Numbered from the stretch's first letter, positions 35,507-49,647 are shown. The stretch is 64,000 nt of DNA from Melieria omissa (GCA_963971225.1 OZ020269.1:3782001-3846000), one strand, 5' to 3'. Notes: generated by a model from the sequence alone, not told the origin. Numbers and translations: made by a program.

Positions 35507-38500
35507 TTTGTTAGAATCTTTTATTGCGACCTTCCGTTAAATTTGAATGCTTTGTGCGGGCTGTTAGTTGTATGGCAGCGCGTTGTTTTTGGCGGTTAAG
35601 AACTCTGTGTCACGGTCGCTGGACCGGCGTTGCTCCAACTGTATACGAAAGGAACCAGAAGACCAGCGAGAAGGCACTTCCTCACCGCCAGCGGTTTTTG
35701 GCTCAGCGCGATTCGGCACGTATCACAGCGCTCGAGCGACTCACTAACACTTTCAAGGTGTCTTCTTATTTTCCGTTACTATATCGTATAGCGTTGGGAA
35801 AAGAAAAATATGATGCCCTATCTAGTCGCTGCTCACGGTTCGGAACCGTCTTCGATATGAAATGGCTTTTTCTGTTGTGGCGGGTGGAAATAAAACGTTT
35901 GCGCTACACGTTCCGACGCGGACTAACAGAAAAGCTCACCACTTGCTTGCATTGAAGTCTGAAGTCGCGCAGCTGCGGCCATACACACGCGTAAGCCAGC
36001 GTATTCACCAACCAAATCGACCAGCCAAACAGCCAGCCACCCATTAGAGCAGCCAGCGAACTAGACGCGTAGCAATGAAACAACGATGACGTCACATCGC
36101 CGCTGCCAACTCTGCCAATTGAGCGTGAACCAGATGCCACGTCCATGCCATGAACGAGTGCTACATTGTTGTTTGTTGTTATGTCGGTTGTCATGAGCGA
36201 CGGACGCGCGGGTTCTCTATAAGCGCCTCGAAAGGGGGTGTGTCAATTTTGCTATATTCGAAGATAATTTACCATAATTGTCATAATTTCCTCATATATG
36301 TAGGATGATACTTTTATCGAAGGCGAATTGATCAGATCAATAATTAAGGCCACAAGGACTTAACTTATCTCTAAATGTATGGATTGTTCATTGTCATCTC
36401 TTCTCAAGCCCTTTCTCCCACAAAGGCTTGGTTACCCCCAATCGTCTTTCTTTGGTTTCTACATAGGTTTTGAACTCGTAATTCCAGCGGCATGAAGTGT
36501 GGACTATTGCGGCAGTAAAAATAATAATTAAAGAAATAATAATAATTAAATAAATAATAATAATAATTAAATAAATAATAAATCATAAATAATTTATTGG
36601 TAGAAAAGTTTGTAGGAACTGCCAAATTGGATTCCCTACATGAGAACTGGAACTGTAAACTTGAGGAGTATAAAATTATACCTTATATCTATTTTAATAA
36701 TTTATAAAAAATGAATAGAAATAAATAAAAACTGACGTCTACAGTGTAGAAAATTTATAAACAATCAGAAATGAGTTCGGAAACTTACTGCATTGATGAA
36801 ATGATATGTTATTCCAAAAAGAATAGTAAAATTCCATGCGTCGGATATGTATGAAACTGTTTGCGAGAAAAGTCAAACAAGACACAGCTCTCACAAACTG
36901 TAAGGCACTGCCAAGTCGACCAACGCCAGCTGCAGCTCTCGCGGCTCTTGTGCTCAAACACTTGACGTACAAATTATCTGAATAAATTTGCTCGTATTTT
37001 GCATTTTGCTAGTTGACTAACAACAAATTAATGTATCAATAACCAATAACCAAAACTTATGCAATGCTTCGGCTTAAATTTGACCGGCCGGCTTAGTCGC
37101 TGCAAAGCACTTAAACGCAAGTTCCAGAAATGTTTCGGTTACACGTTGACGCGCACTCAGACGATGCGCCTGCAGCAGACCAACTACCACACGTCACATT
37201 TGACTTGCATTCGAGGGCGGCAGACTTTCCACCGAAGCAACGAAAGTGAAAACTGTAAACATTTTCGAAATGGTGCTTGCATTGGCGCGTCAGCGGTGGT
37301 GTCAGCGGCGTCTGCCCCGACCGCCAGATGTGTCGCGCGACGATGGTTGCATGCGCTGGCGGCCGCCTACGCGTGTTGCGTGCGCGTCCGCTGGGCGCTC
37401 GGCGCGCACTTTATCGATTGCGAGTTATCAGCGCAAAAGCTGCACGCGCAGAGCTTCGTGGGAGCTTTTTAATTAATTAATTAACTATCGCTTATTTGCG
37501 CGTCAAAATGATTCCTCTGGCATGAGTTGTGCTCTGTTAATTGAGATATTAAAGTCAGCGAGAAAACATTATGGGCGAAACGGCTCAATCGCTTTTCACG
37601 GGGCGCGTAATTGCGCCTGCGATCATTTGAAACGGCTGAAATTGCGAAAATTGATTTCAGCACCAAGCAAATTTATGTGTGTGTGTACGCAGATCGCAAA
37701 TTGCTTGGATGCGGACGCCAGAAGATGGAATGCTTGAAGAAGTCTACCGACAATTCTTCATTTCAACATGTCGCACTCACCTCCACGAATGAGGCAATGA
37801 TAAGCATTCTTTAGATAAATGTGTAGACACATGGACACGAGAAGCATCTACCAACATTTCTGCGTATGCGTGTAGATTTAGATAGAAGTTTTGTTTTGAA
37901 GAAGTTGTGAAGACAGAGCACCGATTTTGATGAAAATTTCACCGAGATTGGGAATAAGATTGCGTATGAAGAAATAAGCAATAAATTGTAAGTAGGGAAT
38001 TCATCAATTGTTGTTATGGAATTTACTAAACTATTTTAATTTGTCAGAGATTTTATAAAATCATTGATCTGTGTCAAAATTGATCGTGAACATGCGACCG
38101 TTAAGGCATTTTTAGATTAAAAGTTACCACAGAAGTTAACATTATTGATTGGTAATTTTTTACTGTGGGAGAGAGTCCAAATGCATTTTGAAATAAGTAA
38201 TTAATAACAGTATTTTTTTTTTGCGAGTTTTTAAAATAAAATATTTGTCCGACTTTTGGCATTCAATTCTTTATTATTGTTACACATAACAGTTAAAAAG
38301 TGTATTGTATGTATGTGTTCAACTTATTTTTCAAAATAAATACGTTAACAATCTCTAACGGGCTTACATCATTACTTAAGTACTTATTCGAATTGGCATA
38401 AAGGTACACGTGACTGGTAAAAGGTAACTTAAGTATTCCACTGAAAGCTGCCCACACAAAGGGCTTTAATTGCAAATACACGACGCACAGCTCCAGATTT

Positions 38501-38516
38501 GTGCGACCATTCCCAA
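35507..38516. other. intergenic between T7 and T8
   Basis: This 3-kb stretch holds the T7 promoter side and the T8 3' flank. A TAA/ATT microsatellite lies at about 36519-36595. A 137-codon plus frame (37059-37472) is Cys/Arg/Ala-rich in its second half and matches nothing I recognise. TTTATT at 38270-38275 fits a minus-strand AATAAA for T8. No gene is called. Confidence 0.4.
36519..36595. repeat. AT-rich (TAA)n/(AATAAT)n microsatellite
   Basis: This is an imperfect run of AATAAT, AATTAAATAA and related words over about 75 bp, upstream of T7. Confidence 0.7.
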
Positions 38517-41147
38517 TTAATAACTAAAACGGCGTTGGCGATTCATGTAGTGTATGGCCAGTATTATTGTCAGAGTCAGGATGATCAGCTGCAATAAATG
38601 AAAATATGAAATATTAGGTTTAGTACCGAATATTTATTACATCGGACTCACATCGAAGCCCAGCAAGCCCCATTCGCAGTATTGTGTTGTGGCGCCCTCG
38701 TCGGCGAAGGCCTCCTCCACTTTAGTCAGACAGCCAGTGATGTAGAGATTCAGAGGATTGATGCAGTTGCTGTCCTTGCAGCAGCTCGACGGCGGTGTGC
38801 GGCCAATGCGCACGTAATCCTCTGCCGAGTCGCGCCCGCAGCAGGAATACTAAAACGAATCACCACAGAAAACTTTTAGATTAGGTAGGAGACTGCGCGA
38901 AGGTTCATTTCAAACTAACCGTTATCTGTATGGTGTCCATGGAGCCCGGCTGTATCAGCTCCTTGCGCCACAACTCCTCCACGCCGTCGAGGGCGTAACG
39001 CTTGAATACGTCACGTGAACCCAGGCAAATGAAGGCCACGATGAGCAGCAGAATGACGAACAGGCAAACCGCGTACTGAACGTGTCGTGAAGTCATCAAT
39101 GGGGACATTGGTCTGTTTTTGTACAAAGTTTGAACTTACCGTCCACAGTAGACGCGTGGACTCGCGCAGTGTGCCGCAGCAACCGAAGAGGGAAATCATT
39201 AGAATGACACCGCCGAGCACGACGATGCCGATGGCATAGTTCTGGGGCATAGCATCCCATCCGAACGCTGCGAAAAGTATGACTAGAATTCCAAGAACCT
39301 GTCGTAAGTCATGCAAAGAGATCGAAATTAGTTGATGACTTGTCAAATCAATTCACTTTTTAGGTTATGCTACTAAGCAAAGCTACTTGTCTTCATCTGG
39401 TATTGGTTCAGTCGGGTCACACGAACTTTGAACCGTTTCTATGCAGTTGAAGTAATTGTCCAGAATCTAATATTACAAAAACTGCTTGCGAAACTGTCCC
39501 AAGAATGTTCCATGTAACCACATCAAATAAAACATCAGGGCTTTGTTTAGATGCATTGATCATTAAATCTGAGCTAATTCGAGGCGTGAACTTGACGAAA
39601 TCATTTCCGATAGCCTCAGCTACCTTGCGCTCATTGCAATGCATTCTACAATAGTCCGCTGATTAATTTATTTTTATTCAAGTCTGACTAATGTTAAGTC
39701 ACCGCTGTCTGGCAATTTGCCGCTTCCAGCGAAAACATCATTACACAATTTCTTTAAATTAGAAATTCAATAATGCAAAGCTGTGATTCGCTGGCAGCTC
39801 AGACGTTGCTCACATGCCGGCGGCAATATTACAATTTTCCATTGTAAATATATACATACATACAAACGTTTTTAAAGGGGGCGGATGGCTGCGTAATGCG
39901 GCGACAGCCTAATGGAAATTGCAATCACACACGACACAATTACGGCGCAATGCAAAAATCGTTCGACACAGACGCCCACAAATTGCAACGTTCGCTTCTC
40001 GTCTCTTGAGAATTGCACCACTTGAGGATGATTTCACGCAGCAGTTCGCCTGATGTCAGTGGCGATATTTTGGGTCTGTGACAATAGAAATCAAACACCA
40101 CAGCAGCGCTGGTAATTGCCAATAAGCTCTAATCGGGAAGTGGTTGCACGAGCATCTCAACGGCTCCCAAGCACTTTCAGCCGTAGCGGCAGACCACAAG
40201 CTGACAAGCCGAGTGTGTGCGCAGGGAAGCCAAAAGACTACGCAATCCCATCACGCATACTTCAGATGATATCATCCGGCCAGGTAAACCAACACGTCGC
40301 AACAAAAACAGCAGCGGCCGGTTGTGGCTCGTTCGCATAAGCTGCGCCAGTACGAGCGTGTTGCGGCCGACTTGCGAAAAGGAAGCAATGTTCGGAATAC
40401 ACCCAAATGCAAAATGTTTATGGGTGTCTATAAAAAAGCCAAGGTTTGACGGAAGGCGACAACTGCTCAGTGCTCGCCAATTGAGTCCGAGAGGCGAAGA
40501 GAAACCATTTGAAATATGTCAAAATATCGTGCAAAAACCAATTTGCGCCAAATAAAATGCTAAATTTATATTAATTTCTTCAACTACTCGAAACTAATTG
40601 TCATTGCGATATGACGAAATATGTACTTTAGTCTGGTTGGGTGGGGAGAACGCTACGCTTCCGTTCAGTTCATGTAACTATGACTTCTCTTTTTTCCATA
40701 GCAAATCTAATCGAACACTTTTTACTATCTAAATATATCCAAATGATGTCCTTTTCAAATACCCAAACATTGCGTAAATTTCAGTTTAACTTTTCAAGTG
40801 GTAAATAATGCATTCTTCTGAGAGTGTAGGTGCTATGAAGGGAGGCAAGTGAGTTCCGCTTCCACTTCCGCAGAGCGCCCATTCCATAGCCTCTTCTTAA
40901 GACTTCAAACTCAAACTCTCTCTTTCTGAGGCATCCTGCCAGTACGTCCATATCTGTCTAGGATTAAGCATTGTGAACTGCACATGTTTCAGTACAACCC
41001 CCCTCCCAATCTCACAAATCGCTTCTACTGGCTTCATAGCACAGCTACGATTCCCCAAACGTTTCGCATTCTTCCGCTGGAACTTACCGCCCACAGGATG
41101 TTGAGCAAGAACAGGGAGTATTTGATGGTTCCGGTGGCGCAGCCCAT
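38517..41147 (-). CDS. tetraspanin T8
   Basis: Five exons give 214 residues: 41147-41088, 39298-39140, 39075-38920, 38849-38652 and 38588-38517, all phase 0. It starts MGCATGTIKYS with a potential palmitoylation Cys3. TM2 ends FGCCGTLREST, fully canonical. Its large loop has six Cys: CCG, SSCC, SNC and TGC, which would allow three disulfides, unlike its four-Cys neighbours T7 and T9. Tail: NRQRRFSY. Intron 1 is about 1.8 kb and contains no other gene that I can support. AATAAA on the minus strand (38270-38275) is well placed for its 3' end. Confidence 0.93.
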
Positions 41148-43572
41148 TGTTGACGCCTTTTGCTGCTTGCGCGGAATTTAATTGAATTATCGAAAGCTGC
41201 CGACAGAACACGTACTTGATCGCTCACTAGTCGCCAATTAAGTCAGCACATGAATTCGTATTCTATTATTTCATTTTCTAAATCGCTTAGAATTGCTCAA
41301 ACCTGCTTTTCTGCTTAAATATTCTTTTGATTTCGAGTACAACAGAACGCCAAACGAATGCGCGTGTGTGCAAAATCGAAAAAGTATTTAGCTATATCGT
41401 CAACGTCCACTCGCAGAAATAACAAACAAATAAATAAACAGCAACGAAGACGGCGGCGCGTTTGGCGGCGTGCTGCGGCTGATCCGGGCGCTACGCGACT
41501 CTGGAAAGCCTCAAATCAACTCAACTACCAATGGCCACGGTCACGAACAAACTAAATAGCGTGACGCTACTTTATTTGTATTCGCTGAACACAACAACAA
41601 CAACAAACACGCCAGTCAACTGAAGAAACATCAACTGTTGACTTTGTCGTTCATACTCACATTTTCATATTTCGTTGTTGTTGTTATTGTTTAGTCTTTT
41701 CCTACGGCGTTGTTAACGTTGGTGTTTTTATTTTTTGTGTTTTTCTAAGCAGCACAAAAGCTCAACACTTCACCAGATGTTACTTTCCGCTCGCACACCG
41801 CGTTCATTTGATTTTTCGCTTTTGCGTTTGCGTTTGCTTTTGCCTTTCTGATTGCTCAAAACATCACAATTCGCTTGAACGCCGCGCTGGGAGCGAATGT
41901 GTTTGCTTTGTCCTATGAGCGAATGTGTGTGCACTAGACGCGAGTACTCGCTTCTGCCATAGAACGCATCGAAAAACCAGTATTATGCTTTTGAAACAAC
42001 TACAGCAACAACATAGACGTAAGTGAGCGCGCTCCAGCGGCACGAACCCCATCCACACGGCCATCCATCACTCCACCAACCACCTCGCGCGTTGTCAGCG
42101 CTTGGCTGGTTTGGCTGAGGTTGGTTCGGTGTGTGCGGACTTTTCATTCAGAAAAGTGTCAGCGTGCCACAGCGCGGAAAAGACAGCACGTCAATGAAAT
42201 CTGCCATTAAGTGATCGTTTTTTATCGCGTCGGCCCTTTGAAGTTGGGGCGCGTAGCAACTGCACTAAAAAAATGGCGCTAAATGTGGGAAAACCTGACG
42301 GCTTGGAGAGAACATTGAACGTGTGACAGAATATTTTACAAGAATATGTTATTAACGAAATTTCGCAGCTCTTGGAACCCCTTCGAATTATTTTGAAGCC
42401 TTTTAAAAACGTTGACAAAGCGACTATTCGGGGGCGACTAGTTGCATCAATGAAAGCAGTGTCGTATTGATTTCGATAAGTCTTTAGTAAAAGTGCTCCT
42501 GCATCTCAGTGCGAAAATTAAACTGAACTGTCGAAGGCGTCGAAAAGCATTTAACAAAAAAGTGTTTGCTAATGACCGAAAAAGGCTTTCTGAATCACTG
42601 CAGAACGCTCTGCAAATCTGTGGTGATAGTGCAGGAAAATCTCCGAAATGTTATTCAGAATCAATTTTTTTTGTTCAAAAAAAAAAACAAAAAAACAAAA
42701 ACTTTAAAATTAAACAAACAATGTCGAAACTGAGTCAGTAGAGAAGACCAAATGCAGTGGCGTACACAAGATTTCATTTTGTTCTGCGTACAAATTTTGA
42801 GACTTTGGGAGGTTTGAACCACTAAAACCCCCCTGTGTACGCCACTGACTAAGTATATAAAAGATACAGAGACGTGCGATAAATGACAGAAGTGATCATC
42901 TTCTGACATTCTGATATATAATTGACCAGTTTTTGAGTAGAAAACCAAACACTTCTATCGGATCGACCGAATAATATAATTCTAAATGTAATCTTTAAAA
43001 TTGAGTTGAGTATATAGCTTTATTTTAACAACAGGAAATTGTGTTTCACATATTATTTTTGTCGTAGTCATAACTATTCAATTACATATATAGATACTTG
43101 TTTATGTGTGTACTTAACGTTAACGTTATTCAACTGTGTTCATTGGAGCAATTACAAGGCACGGCACGTTAGTGCCAGTCGAACTGTCCAAATTGGAATC
43201 AGAGACATGCAAAATACGGTTGTCTGATTACTCATACTCGAACCATTTGGAAAATATGAAACATTAAATGATTTTAAATTTTCTGTCGCTCTACCGCTGT
43301 GGACATTTATGTGCTTGGCGCGAGTCCAACAATTGAAATTTATATTCACGATAAAAGAGCTACACGGTTGATATAATTAAAGCTGATCTTCTCGAAATGC
43401 TTTCTTTTAATACACAACTTTATTTTTGGTTAATAACACTTGTCGTTACACACCTACATGCCGACATAAAAGTATTCGAGTTTCTTCCGACCAGTGAATA
43501 TAAAATTATTAAAATACGTATAAGACTTTCACTTGGCACTCTTCGCTGGACAAAGGTGCGACGGGCTCTCCC
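41148..43572. other. intergenic between T8 and T9
   Basis: No gene is seen. The region contains repeated GTTGTTGTT/CAACAACAA words (41585-41700), a small CAGTGGCGTACACA-ended element (42755-42847) and an AT-rich 3' flank for T9 with TTTATT at 43419-43424. Confidence 0.4.
42755..42847. mobile_element. 93-bp MITE with CAGTGGCGTACACA ends
   Basis: The segment starts CAGTGGCGTACACA and ends with the inverse TGTGTACGCCACTG. The ends resemble the CAGNGGCG termini of hAT-type elements. No clear 8-bp target duplication is visible, so the family is uncertain. Confidence 0.55.
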
Positions 43573-45311
43573 TCAGTAATCGTATCTGCGTTGCTTGCTG
43601 CGAAAACGTATCACCAGGTAAATAGCGAACAGCAGCATGACAGCCTGGAAGTGAGAAGCAAAGAGGCGGTTAGGTGCATTTTGAGGGCCATCTGCCCGAA
43701 GTCGCTTACCGTGAACGCCAAACTGGCCCACTCGCTGCTCGACGAGTAGTTGAAAAGACTGAGGAACTGCTCCTGGGCAGCCGGTATGCAGCCGGTGTGG
43801 TAGAGGGCTGTCTGGTTCACTACCATTTGCGGATAGCAGCTGGCCGGGTAGAATTGGCGGTTGATGGCGAAGTAGTCGCTGGGGTCGTTCTTGCCGCAGC
43901 AGTGGTACTGTGGAAGAAAACGTCAGATTGTGTGTGGAAAGTGCTAAAACCTCAATAGGAGACGCCGCGACTAAAGTTAAAGCCGAAAGGGCAAATAATC
44001 TTTTGCTTTCCCTCTTCGTTCAGCATTTCTTATAAATAACGTGGACAACATTTTAAATGTTTTGAAAAAAACTGCGTCCTCCGAAACTTTGATAATTCCA
44101 AAAGTGTTTAAGTAATGAGTCAGTTCAAAGTGAGTCCGGAAATGGCGCAATGCCGATTAAAAATAGTCACCGAATTTTTGACTCAGCATTACAGAAACTA
44201 ATTGCTTTCATTAGCAACCGAAAGCCGAATAGAGTCTCAGATCTGATGAGGCGAGACGTCACTGTCAGCAGGTCTTTGAGAATTGCGATTCGAGATAAGC
44301 GTCGCACAATCGCACAAATATTTACGAGTCAATCCGGAGTTGGCTGAACATGGCTGATGCTTACCGTCTGCTGTGTGTTGTTCATGGCTCCAGGATGTGC
44401 TATTTCCTCCAGCCAGGTCTTCTCGACATCCTTTGTGGCAAACTCTCTGATCGCCTTGGAGTCGGAGGCGTAGAATTTGCCGACGACTTGCGATATCAGC
44501 GAAGCCAATATGATGATGACATACTGAAATTACAGGAACGATGAGTCAAGCGCGGATAGACGCGTCGCGACAACAGGACAAACCGTGGTCGTCAGGCAGA
44601 CGTCCTCCTGGCAGATGCCGCAGCAGCCTATCATGGCCGCGATGAAGTTAACGCCGCCCACTATGTACAGATAGTAGATGTAAGCCGTCGGGGCCGAGTT
44701 GAGGGAGAGCGTGGCCACGGCTATCAGGGCCAGACCGAAAGCCTGCAAAGAGCAGTGCACACACGCGCATTCGGATGACGGTTGCGATTAAAATAATACA
44801 ATAAATTACAAAGTTAAAACGCGAAATGTTAAAATGTCAAAAGCAACAACAACAATTAAAAACCACTCGTGATGTCGACTTGGTTCAATGGCGTCTCGAT
44901 AATCAACTCCAAATTCTACGTGTATGTATGTATGTAAGAATGTGGCCGTGTGTATGTGGGTATGCGTCGTCAACAACAATTCGGGTTCGAAAAACACACG
45001 GCCGCGCGCACAGCGCCGACAACCAGTTGCGGGCAGCGGGCCGCGATCGCATTGACGCAGCTGTTTGTGAATCCGAATTTGCATTTTGCTGCGCGACGAT
45101 GATATCATTTCAGAATTATTACAATACATACCGCTGGAATTTGGCGAGTTCATCCCATTCCCAATTTAACGAGCAGTTTTCTACATACATACGTTCGATT
45201 TGTCCGCCCGGTTGTGTTGTTGCGCTAGGGGTTTTAAAATTTTTAACTTACCGCCATCAACACGTTCATTATGTTGAGGATACATTTCATAGCACCGGAT
45301 GTACAGCCCAT
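43573..45311 (-). CDS. tetraspanin T9
   Basis: Five exons give 215 residues: 45311-45252, 44742-44584, 44523-44365, 43907-43710 and 43644-43573, phase 0. The start is MGCTSGAMKC. TM2 ends IGCCGICQED, retaining CCG. The exon 2 donor is GTTTGT, weaker than the others. The loop has CCG, ASCY and TGC (four Cys) and three N-glycosylation sequons (NNTQ, NQTA, NYSS), so the loop is probably heavily glycosylated. Exon 4 ends in Thr rather than the usual Glu. Tail: RSKQRRYDY. AATAAA on the minus strand is at 43419-43424. Confidence 0.92.
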
Positions 45312-45951
45312 CGTGCCTGGATATCACCAAATTTCGTATATCAACAACGGATGTTCACAACAAATTCACAAATGTTTTCTCAAAAATGTCACCTTATTTT
45401 TTATGCAAACACTAACGGACGAGGAATATGTGTAACACAAATAAATTTAAAATTTGCGGAGCAATACCCAACCGCGCGGATCGCCTGCGTGATTCGAAAT
45501 GCTCAACGCTCGTTTAAACAGCAGGGTGAGGCGCTCTTTCTCTTTAAGCCGGCTGCCACTCCGCCGGACAAAGAGAATTTTCAATTGCCGCTGCGACTTC
45601 TAATACTGCTTGCTCTCGGCGCTGGTGGTTGCTACAGTGGCAGCTTTGTTTGCTGCCAACACAAAAAGTTGTACCAGCAACATTTGGCCAACTGGCTCTC
45701 GGCATCCACTCCATAAAATATTTGTCATCGCATCATTGGGGAGCAGCACCTCCAACACAAATAAGATTCTGTTGAAACTGTAAATCACACAATCTAGAAA
45801 TTCGGTGTGTTGTGCTGAAAAACTGGCAAGTTGACTCATAAACAGATTTATGATTTCTTTTCATCATTCGTTTAATGCAGCGTCCCTGACACTTTCAAAA
45901 CAATCATCACAACAACAAAAACACTGATCAATGTTACATATGCGACGGGCT
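45312..45951. other. short intergenic region between T9 and T10
   Basis: These 640 bp hold the T9 5' flank and the T10 3' flank. The end of a long plus-strand open frame (44826-45716) falls here; see findings. No gene is called. Confidence 0.4.
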
Positions 45952-47636
45952 CTACTCATTGATGATGATTTGCTCGCGCTTCCGATCAAGGGTCTTTATG
46001 CTTCTGGCCATGTAATACGCAGCTATAGCACTCAATACCTGCAAAAAGCACAAACCGATTTCCATCTCAATCTCCATATATAAAAACCACATTTAGTCTT
46101 TGCCCACCTGCAACGCTATTAGCCCCAAAAGAATCAAAATTACGTTGTCGCTTTGCTCGTCGAAGAAGCCAACTACCGTCTCCAGGCAACCTCTGGGGTA
46201 GATGTTGTCATCCTGGGTGCAATTGTCGTGGCGACAACAACTGTCTGGTAGCACCGCCTCTGCATCGGGCAGATAATCCTGTGGGCTGTCCTTGCCGCAA
46301 CAGTGGTGCTGAAAGAACAACGCATTAGACCAGGAATCATCACAACCATAATTGCTGCACACCTGTTGTTGTAGAGCATCCATGGCGCCCGGATGAACCG
46401 CCTCCTCCTCCCAGAAGTCTTCAATGCGCTTCGCTGTCATCTCGGTGAAGGTGTCGTTCATGGCAGCGAACGCAATCATGAAGACGGTCTGCAAGACGAT
46501 GCTCCCCACGGTCATAGCGATGAACTGCAATTTCACCTCATTAGCACTGTTCAGCGTTAGCCAATCCCCTCGCTTACCGCCCACGCCATCATTACGGCCC
46601 GGCGCACCGAGGCCATGCTGCCCACGAAGGCGATGGCCATCACCAAGAAGCCGACCGAGGCCACGATGTACGCTCCGAGTATAGAGCCGGCACTGCCGAG
46701 CGCAATCACACCGCATGATATCAGCAGCACATCCACAATCTGCGGAAACGAGTTGAGTGCAAAGGGAATTTTTGTGGAACTCAAGCACGGATTGTTAGCT
46801 AAAATGTTGCCATGATGTATGAGGGATTTAACTGCTTAAAAGCCATAAACATTCAGCGGGGTATTTCCTCTTGCTTCTTATCATAAATTTATAATTTATT
46901 TTAATTCTTGTCATATAGAATTTACTTTTTTGTTCATGCAACAAATATTTTTAAACCATCTGAGAGGTTTGTGATACATTTTTAGACTTTTGCGATAATA
47001 ATATTTAAAATTGTGATCCCTGCCATTGAAGTTCAATATTACAGGGAGCCACAGCAACATACATAGCTCTCGCTCATTATAGTCTTTAAAATCTAAAGAC
47101 TGTCCTTCATTCTTCTTATTAGATTGATCAGTTGTCTGAGATCGCTTTGAATAGTTGAAACTTTATATTCGCGAATAGGAATTCGACCTGAAGGGTGGCT
47201 AACTTAGTGGCTACTAAGCTCAGAAATTGTCTAGGACTGCCAGTATTAGGTTAGTTAAGGACTGCCAGATTAGTTAAGTTTATCGATACATGAAATATGT
47301 CTACTACAACAACGCTGGTTTGCCCAGATTCAATTCAACCCATTTCGAATCAGACAATTCGCATCGATCGGGTGTAGCGCATTGGCGTGCACGATATGAG
47401 TAGAGGGAAATTTGTGAAATGATATTCGAAATGACAAAAAGCAGGCGTGTTCGCGGAAATAATGACTGTGAGCAGATGCGGCACATGCACCGCCCAATAA
47501 ACCGTCTAATTAGTGCGACTTGCATGGCCTCGCAACAGGTTGCTGTGGGGCGTGGGATGGGCTGCGCACTCACCGTTATCAGAATGTTCAGAATCAGGAG
47601 CATATACTTCCACAGCGTGGCGGCGGAGAATGGCAT
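45952..47636 (-). CDS. tetraspanin T10 (divergent)
   Basis: Five exons give 224 residues: 47636-47574, 46739-46578, 46524-46363, 46308-46108 and 46038-45952, phase 0. The start MPFSAATLWKYML makes exon 1 21 codons; an alternative Met two codons upstream (47642) would give 23. It lacks the usual N-terminal Cys. TM2 ends VGSMASVRRA, so both CCG and the RES acid are gone. The loop is canonical and six-Cys: HHCCG, DSCC, DNC and RGC. Sequons: NDTF and NCTQ. Exon 5 is longer (87 nt) and the tail MARSIKTLDRKREQIIINE is highly charged. The gene is intact, so the motif loss is a real divergence, not decay. Confidence 0.9.
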
Positions 47637-49647
47637 TTTCATCTTCGTCAGCTCGCTGTTCGTCAGTCGTTCACTACTCACTTGACTGTCCGCCGCGACT
47701 TGCCGCAGTAATTCTGCCTGGCGTCGGGTTGAGTAAAAAATCGAACGGGCTTTTATAAATAACTCGTGAACGTTGGCGCACGAAAACTGTCTTTTTATTT
47801 CACTTCTCTCGCGCGGATGTACAATTTTTCCTGTTTATTGTTATATATCTTTTAGTTTTCTTTAAAAATACACTTCTCTGGTGGGTTCCCCTGTGGCCCG
47901 GTCTGCCCAGATGACTGATCGCAACGCGATTTACAGCAACAAATTGACAGCAAAATGCATGCAGTTAGCAGCGGGAACACACACGCACCCGCCCGTGGGC
48001 TGAGCGAGAACAAACGACAACTCAGATATTTGGGGGTTTTCCTTTGTGTTCGTTTGCGTGCACACGCGCGGTCAATGAAGAGCGAAATTGAAATGAAATC
48101 GCCGTGGAAAGCGTTTTGGCCAGGCGATTGCGGTTGGACCACGAACACGACTGTGGCTGAAAACGCAGAGAAGATAATTTCAAATCAAAAACCAAAACCG
48201 CGCACGGCACAGTGCAGAATCTGTCAGTGCGCTGAGCAGTGCGAGAATTCGCTCGGTACAGGGTGCCGAGTGTTTTTGCACTTTCATTGACTTGTGCGAA
48301 TGCTCAATGAAAGCAACGGAAAGAGGTGGAATGAAATGTTCTCTATTGCTGTGGATGATTTATGCCAACGTGCACCACAAAATATTTCATTGAAAAACTG
48401 ACTTAACACTTTAATGGAACAGAAATTGTTTTCGAGTTGTATTAAGATATATGTAAATGTAAATTTGTGTTGTTGGAATTTAATCATGTTTGCCGCGGAA
48501 TGTAACGTAAAGCGGTTTTCTTAAATTTAATAATAATTTTTTTAATATTTTTTCAATAATCTTCAATTTCTTTCATATATCTTTTCCTTATATTTCCTTC
48601 CTTTCATACCTAACTATTCAGGGGTAAATCTTTTCATTTGTCGTACATAATGTCACTAATATTTTTATTTTGCACAGACTTTGTACACTTTGTACATTTG
48701 CATACATGTGCATATGTATAATTTATATATATAAATGTGCGTGAATGAGAGTTCGTATGCGTTTGAAAATATCATATCGCATAAATTTGGCGTAGTTCGT
48801 AGCATCTGCGAGTAAAATGTTGGCATGTTAAATCACCTCAACCCTGACAGCGAGAAGCTGTCTTATTTGTATTATTATTTTATTTTCTTTCTTTAAGTCT
48901 GCAATATAAACGGAAAGCAGTGCGCTGGAAAAATAGTAATTTGACAAACATGTTTTTATTCGCCGTGTGATATATGTAAATGGTTTCTAGCATTGCGACC
49001 TTGAGGTGTATTCTGCTTCTAACAAAAGATTCGGAAACCTGTTATCTGTAGGTAAGAACAGAAATAGGTAAGAATGCGCTGGTCCTTGACGTATTCCAAA
49101 GCGTTTTCAGTGGATCTGCATAAATGCCGAGTATTGAGATATCTACTAGAATCGTTAGATAAATGTAATATACAGTGTGCTGTAGTCAAAAATGTCTGAG
49201 TCAAAACTTGTAATAAAAGTAACCTGGCCAGAATGAAATGTTAATCTAGTGATATTCATGTGATCTTGTAAATTCCACTCGACCCTAATTATATTTCTGG
49301 CCAGTGTAATTGAAAAAACAATTCCGCACACCATTTACATTTACAGCATTTACAGCAAATATATAAAAAAAATTTCAAATGATTGCAAATTGTTATATAC
49401 CAACCACGAAGCAAATGAGATGTTACCAACTGAAGGATTCATTTAATTAAAAAGTAATTAGTGGTTTAACAAAATTTTATTCGATTAATGAATATAGACA
49501 AAAAAAAACAATAAACAACCAACATTATTCATTAATTAATCATTAATAAAATCAGACTTAGACAATTAAATTAAAAATTAGTCAATGTCTCGTTAACAGT
49601 AATTAACAATAATGACATATTTTTTCGAAATATAGTAATACCGCGTT
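47637..49647. other. intergenic between T10 and T11
   Basis: This is the 5' flank of T10 and the 3' flank of T11. AT-rich stretches dominate from 48480. TTTATT at 49486-49491 reads AATAAA on the minus strand, about 160 nt past the T11 stop. Imperfect inverted words CTGGCCAG at about 49223-49230 and 49298-49305 hint at a decayed small transposon. No gene is called. Confidence 0.4.

Noticed and set aside
49140..49310. Possible Tc1/mariner-like element with TACAGTG and CTGGCCAG words
   Set aside because: The candidate ends do not match each other over a useful length and no target duplication could be fixed.
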